The notes below the pieces were generated by a model. The model had not been told where the DNA came from. It saw only the letters and a list, made by a program, of their open reading frames with translations, and did no database searches. Source: Actinomycetota bacterium (GTDB lineage: Bacteria > Actinomycetota > Thermoleophilia > Gaiellales > Gaiellaceae). Taken from it: a stretch of DNA of 6,247 bases. Each line of letters starts with the position of its first letter. Positions within the stretch are counted from its first letter, which is position 1. The stretch is taken from assembly GCA_019236545.1 (NCBI GenBank), contig JAFAIV010000321.1:1-6247 (forward strand). The letters run 5' to 3'. The position numbers and the translations under genes are program-made. Positions 5,645 through 6,247 of the stretch are shown here, piece by piece.

Positions 5645-6247
5645 GGCACGACGACGATCTTCCGGTGCGCGCCCTCGAGCTGGTGCGCCCACGCCCGCGC
5701 GACGTCGTCGAGCCCGTACCGCTCGACCTCGACCGTGAGGTCGCCCGCCACCGCACGCTCGACGAGGGCGAGGTAGGCGCCGCGCGCCTCGGCCGGCGTC
5801 AGGTGCGTGGCGCTGAAGCCGATCAGCTCGATGTTGCGGCCGCGCAGGAGTGGCGGCGTGACCGCCAGCTCCTCGCTCCCGACGTTCCCCACCTGGACGA
5901 GACGGCCCCAGGTGGCCAGCGAGCCGATCGCCGTCCGCGCGGCGTCGCCCCAGACGAGGTCGAGCACGACGTCGAAGCCGCCCCGGGCGGCGTCCGCCAG
6001 CTCCTCGGCGAACGAGTCCCCGATCGTCACGGTCGCGTCGGCGCCGAGCTCCTTCGCACGCGCGAGGCCCTCGGCGCTGCGGGCGGCCGCGACGACGCGT
6101 CCCGCGCCGAGCAGGCGGGCGGTCTGCAGCGCGAGCTGGCCGACGACGCCGCTCGCCCCGAGGACGAGCACGGACTCACCCGTCCGCAGCCGCGCACCGC
6201 GGGCGAACGGCACCCATGCGGCGATCCCTGCAGTGCCGAGGGCGACC
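5641..6247 (-). CDS. Quinone-oxidoreductase-like zinc-binding dehydrogenase family protein, C-terminal part (5' end outside window)
   Basis: The reading frame is open to the window edge, giving 201 visible residues; the N-terminal catalytic (GroES-like) domain lies outside. A GTG at 6213 is not the start, because family-like sequence (GTAGIAAWVPFA) continues upstream of it in frame. The visible part is the Rossmann cofactor domain of medium-chain dehydrogenases: VLVLGASGVVGQ (visible residues 26-37) gives the GxxGxxG dinucleotide loop. The AARS segment after the second strand would fit NADPH, and AKELGADATV, FDVVLDLVWG and the end HRKIVVVP are standard for the quinone oxidoreductase/crotonyl-CoA reductase superfamily. 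It probably reduces a quinone, enone or similar substrate with NAD(P)H in the cytoplasm. The substrate cannot be named from this half, and whether zinc is bound cannot be seen. It converges on aacS with no gap. Confidence 0.88.
   Translation of the reverse strand, partial: VALGTAGIAAWVPFARGARLRTGESVLVLGASGVVGQLALQTARLLGAGRVVAAARSAEGLARAKELGADATVTIGDSFAEELADAARGGFDVVLDLVWGDAARTAIGSLATWGRLVQVGNVGSEELAVTPPLLRGRNIELIGFSATHLTPAEARGAYLALVERAVAGDLTVEVERYGLDDVARAWAHQLEGAHRKIVVVP

Noticed and set aside
4647..5738. A 363-codon plus-strand open frame overlapping the synthetase in another frame.
   Set aside because: It is an arginine-rich frame-shadow with no motifs. The synthetase frame carries all the catalytic motifs over the same span.
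6211..6213. GTG at 6213 as the start of a 190-residue oxidoreductase.
   Set aside because: Family-like sequence continues in frame upstream to the window edge, and the catalytic domain is missing, so the gene is simply cut by the window.

Overview
The window is 6.2 kb of very GC-rich, gene-dense bacterial chromosome. GTG starts, few Shine-Dalgarno sequences, start codons sitting just below -10-like hexamers and the protein families present all point to an actinobacterium. A deep-branching lineage such as Thermoleophilia is possible, but that narrower placement is a guess. I see no tRNA, rRNA, CRISPR array, transposase or phage gene, and every gap between genes is shorter than 130 bases.

Layout. 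(1) Left edge, plus strand: the last 66 codons of an ABC-2 type permease, then a 126-base gap, then a 132-residue soluble protein of unknown function with an unusually good ribosome binding site. (2) Converging on it, minus strand from about 3697 down to 752: a three-gene cluster in the order ABC ATPase (DrrA-like, DUF4162 tail), ABC-2 permease (4-base GTGA overlap), and, 64 bases later, a CBS-domain intramembrane zinc protease of the M50/site-2 protease family (Rip3-like). The convergent ends share a 14-bp hairpin that probably serves as a terminator for both strands; the stop codon of the protease gene begins in its loop. (3) Plus strand, divergent from the ABC cluster across only 44 bases: acetoacetyl-CoA synthetase (aacS-type acetoacetate-CoA ligase). 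(4) Right edge, minus strand: the C-terminal 201 residues of a quinone-oxidoreductase-like medium-chain dehydrogenase, whose stop codon directly abuts the synthetase stop codon in the palindrome CTAGCTAG.

How the genes work together. The ATPase and permease form one exporter, probably for a lipid, drug or other hydrophobic compound. The downstream protease may be co-transcribed and may act at the same membrane, but a shared pathway is inference. The acetoacetyl-CoA synthetase activates acetoacetate for ketone-body, leucine or polyhydroxyalkanoate metabolism and looks like an independent transcription unit. I found no convincing novel multi-gene system. The most unusual features are the compact regulatory junctions: the divergent 44-bp region with possibly leaderless starts, the hairpin in front of the protease, the shared terminator hairpin and the zero-gap convergent stop codons.
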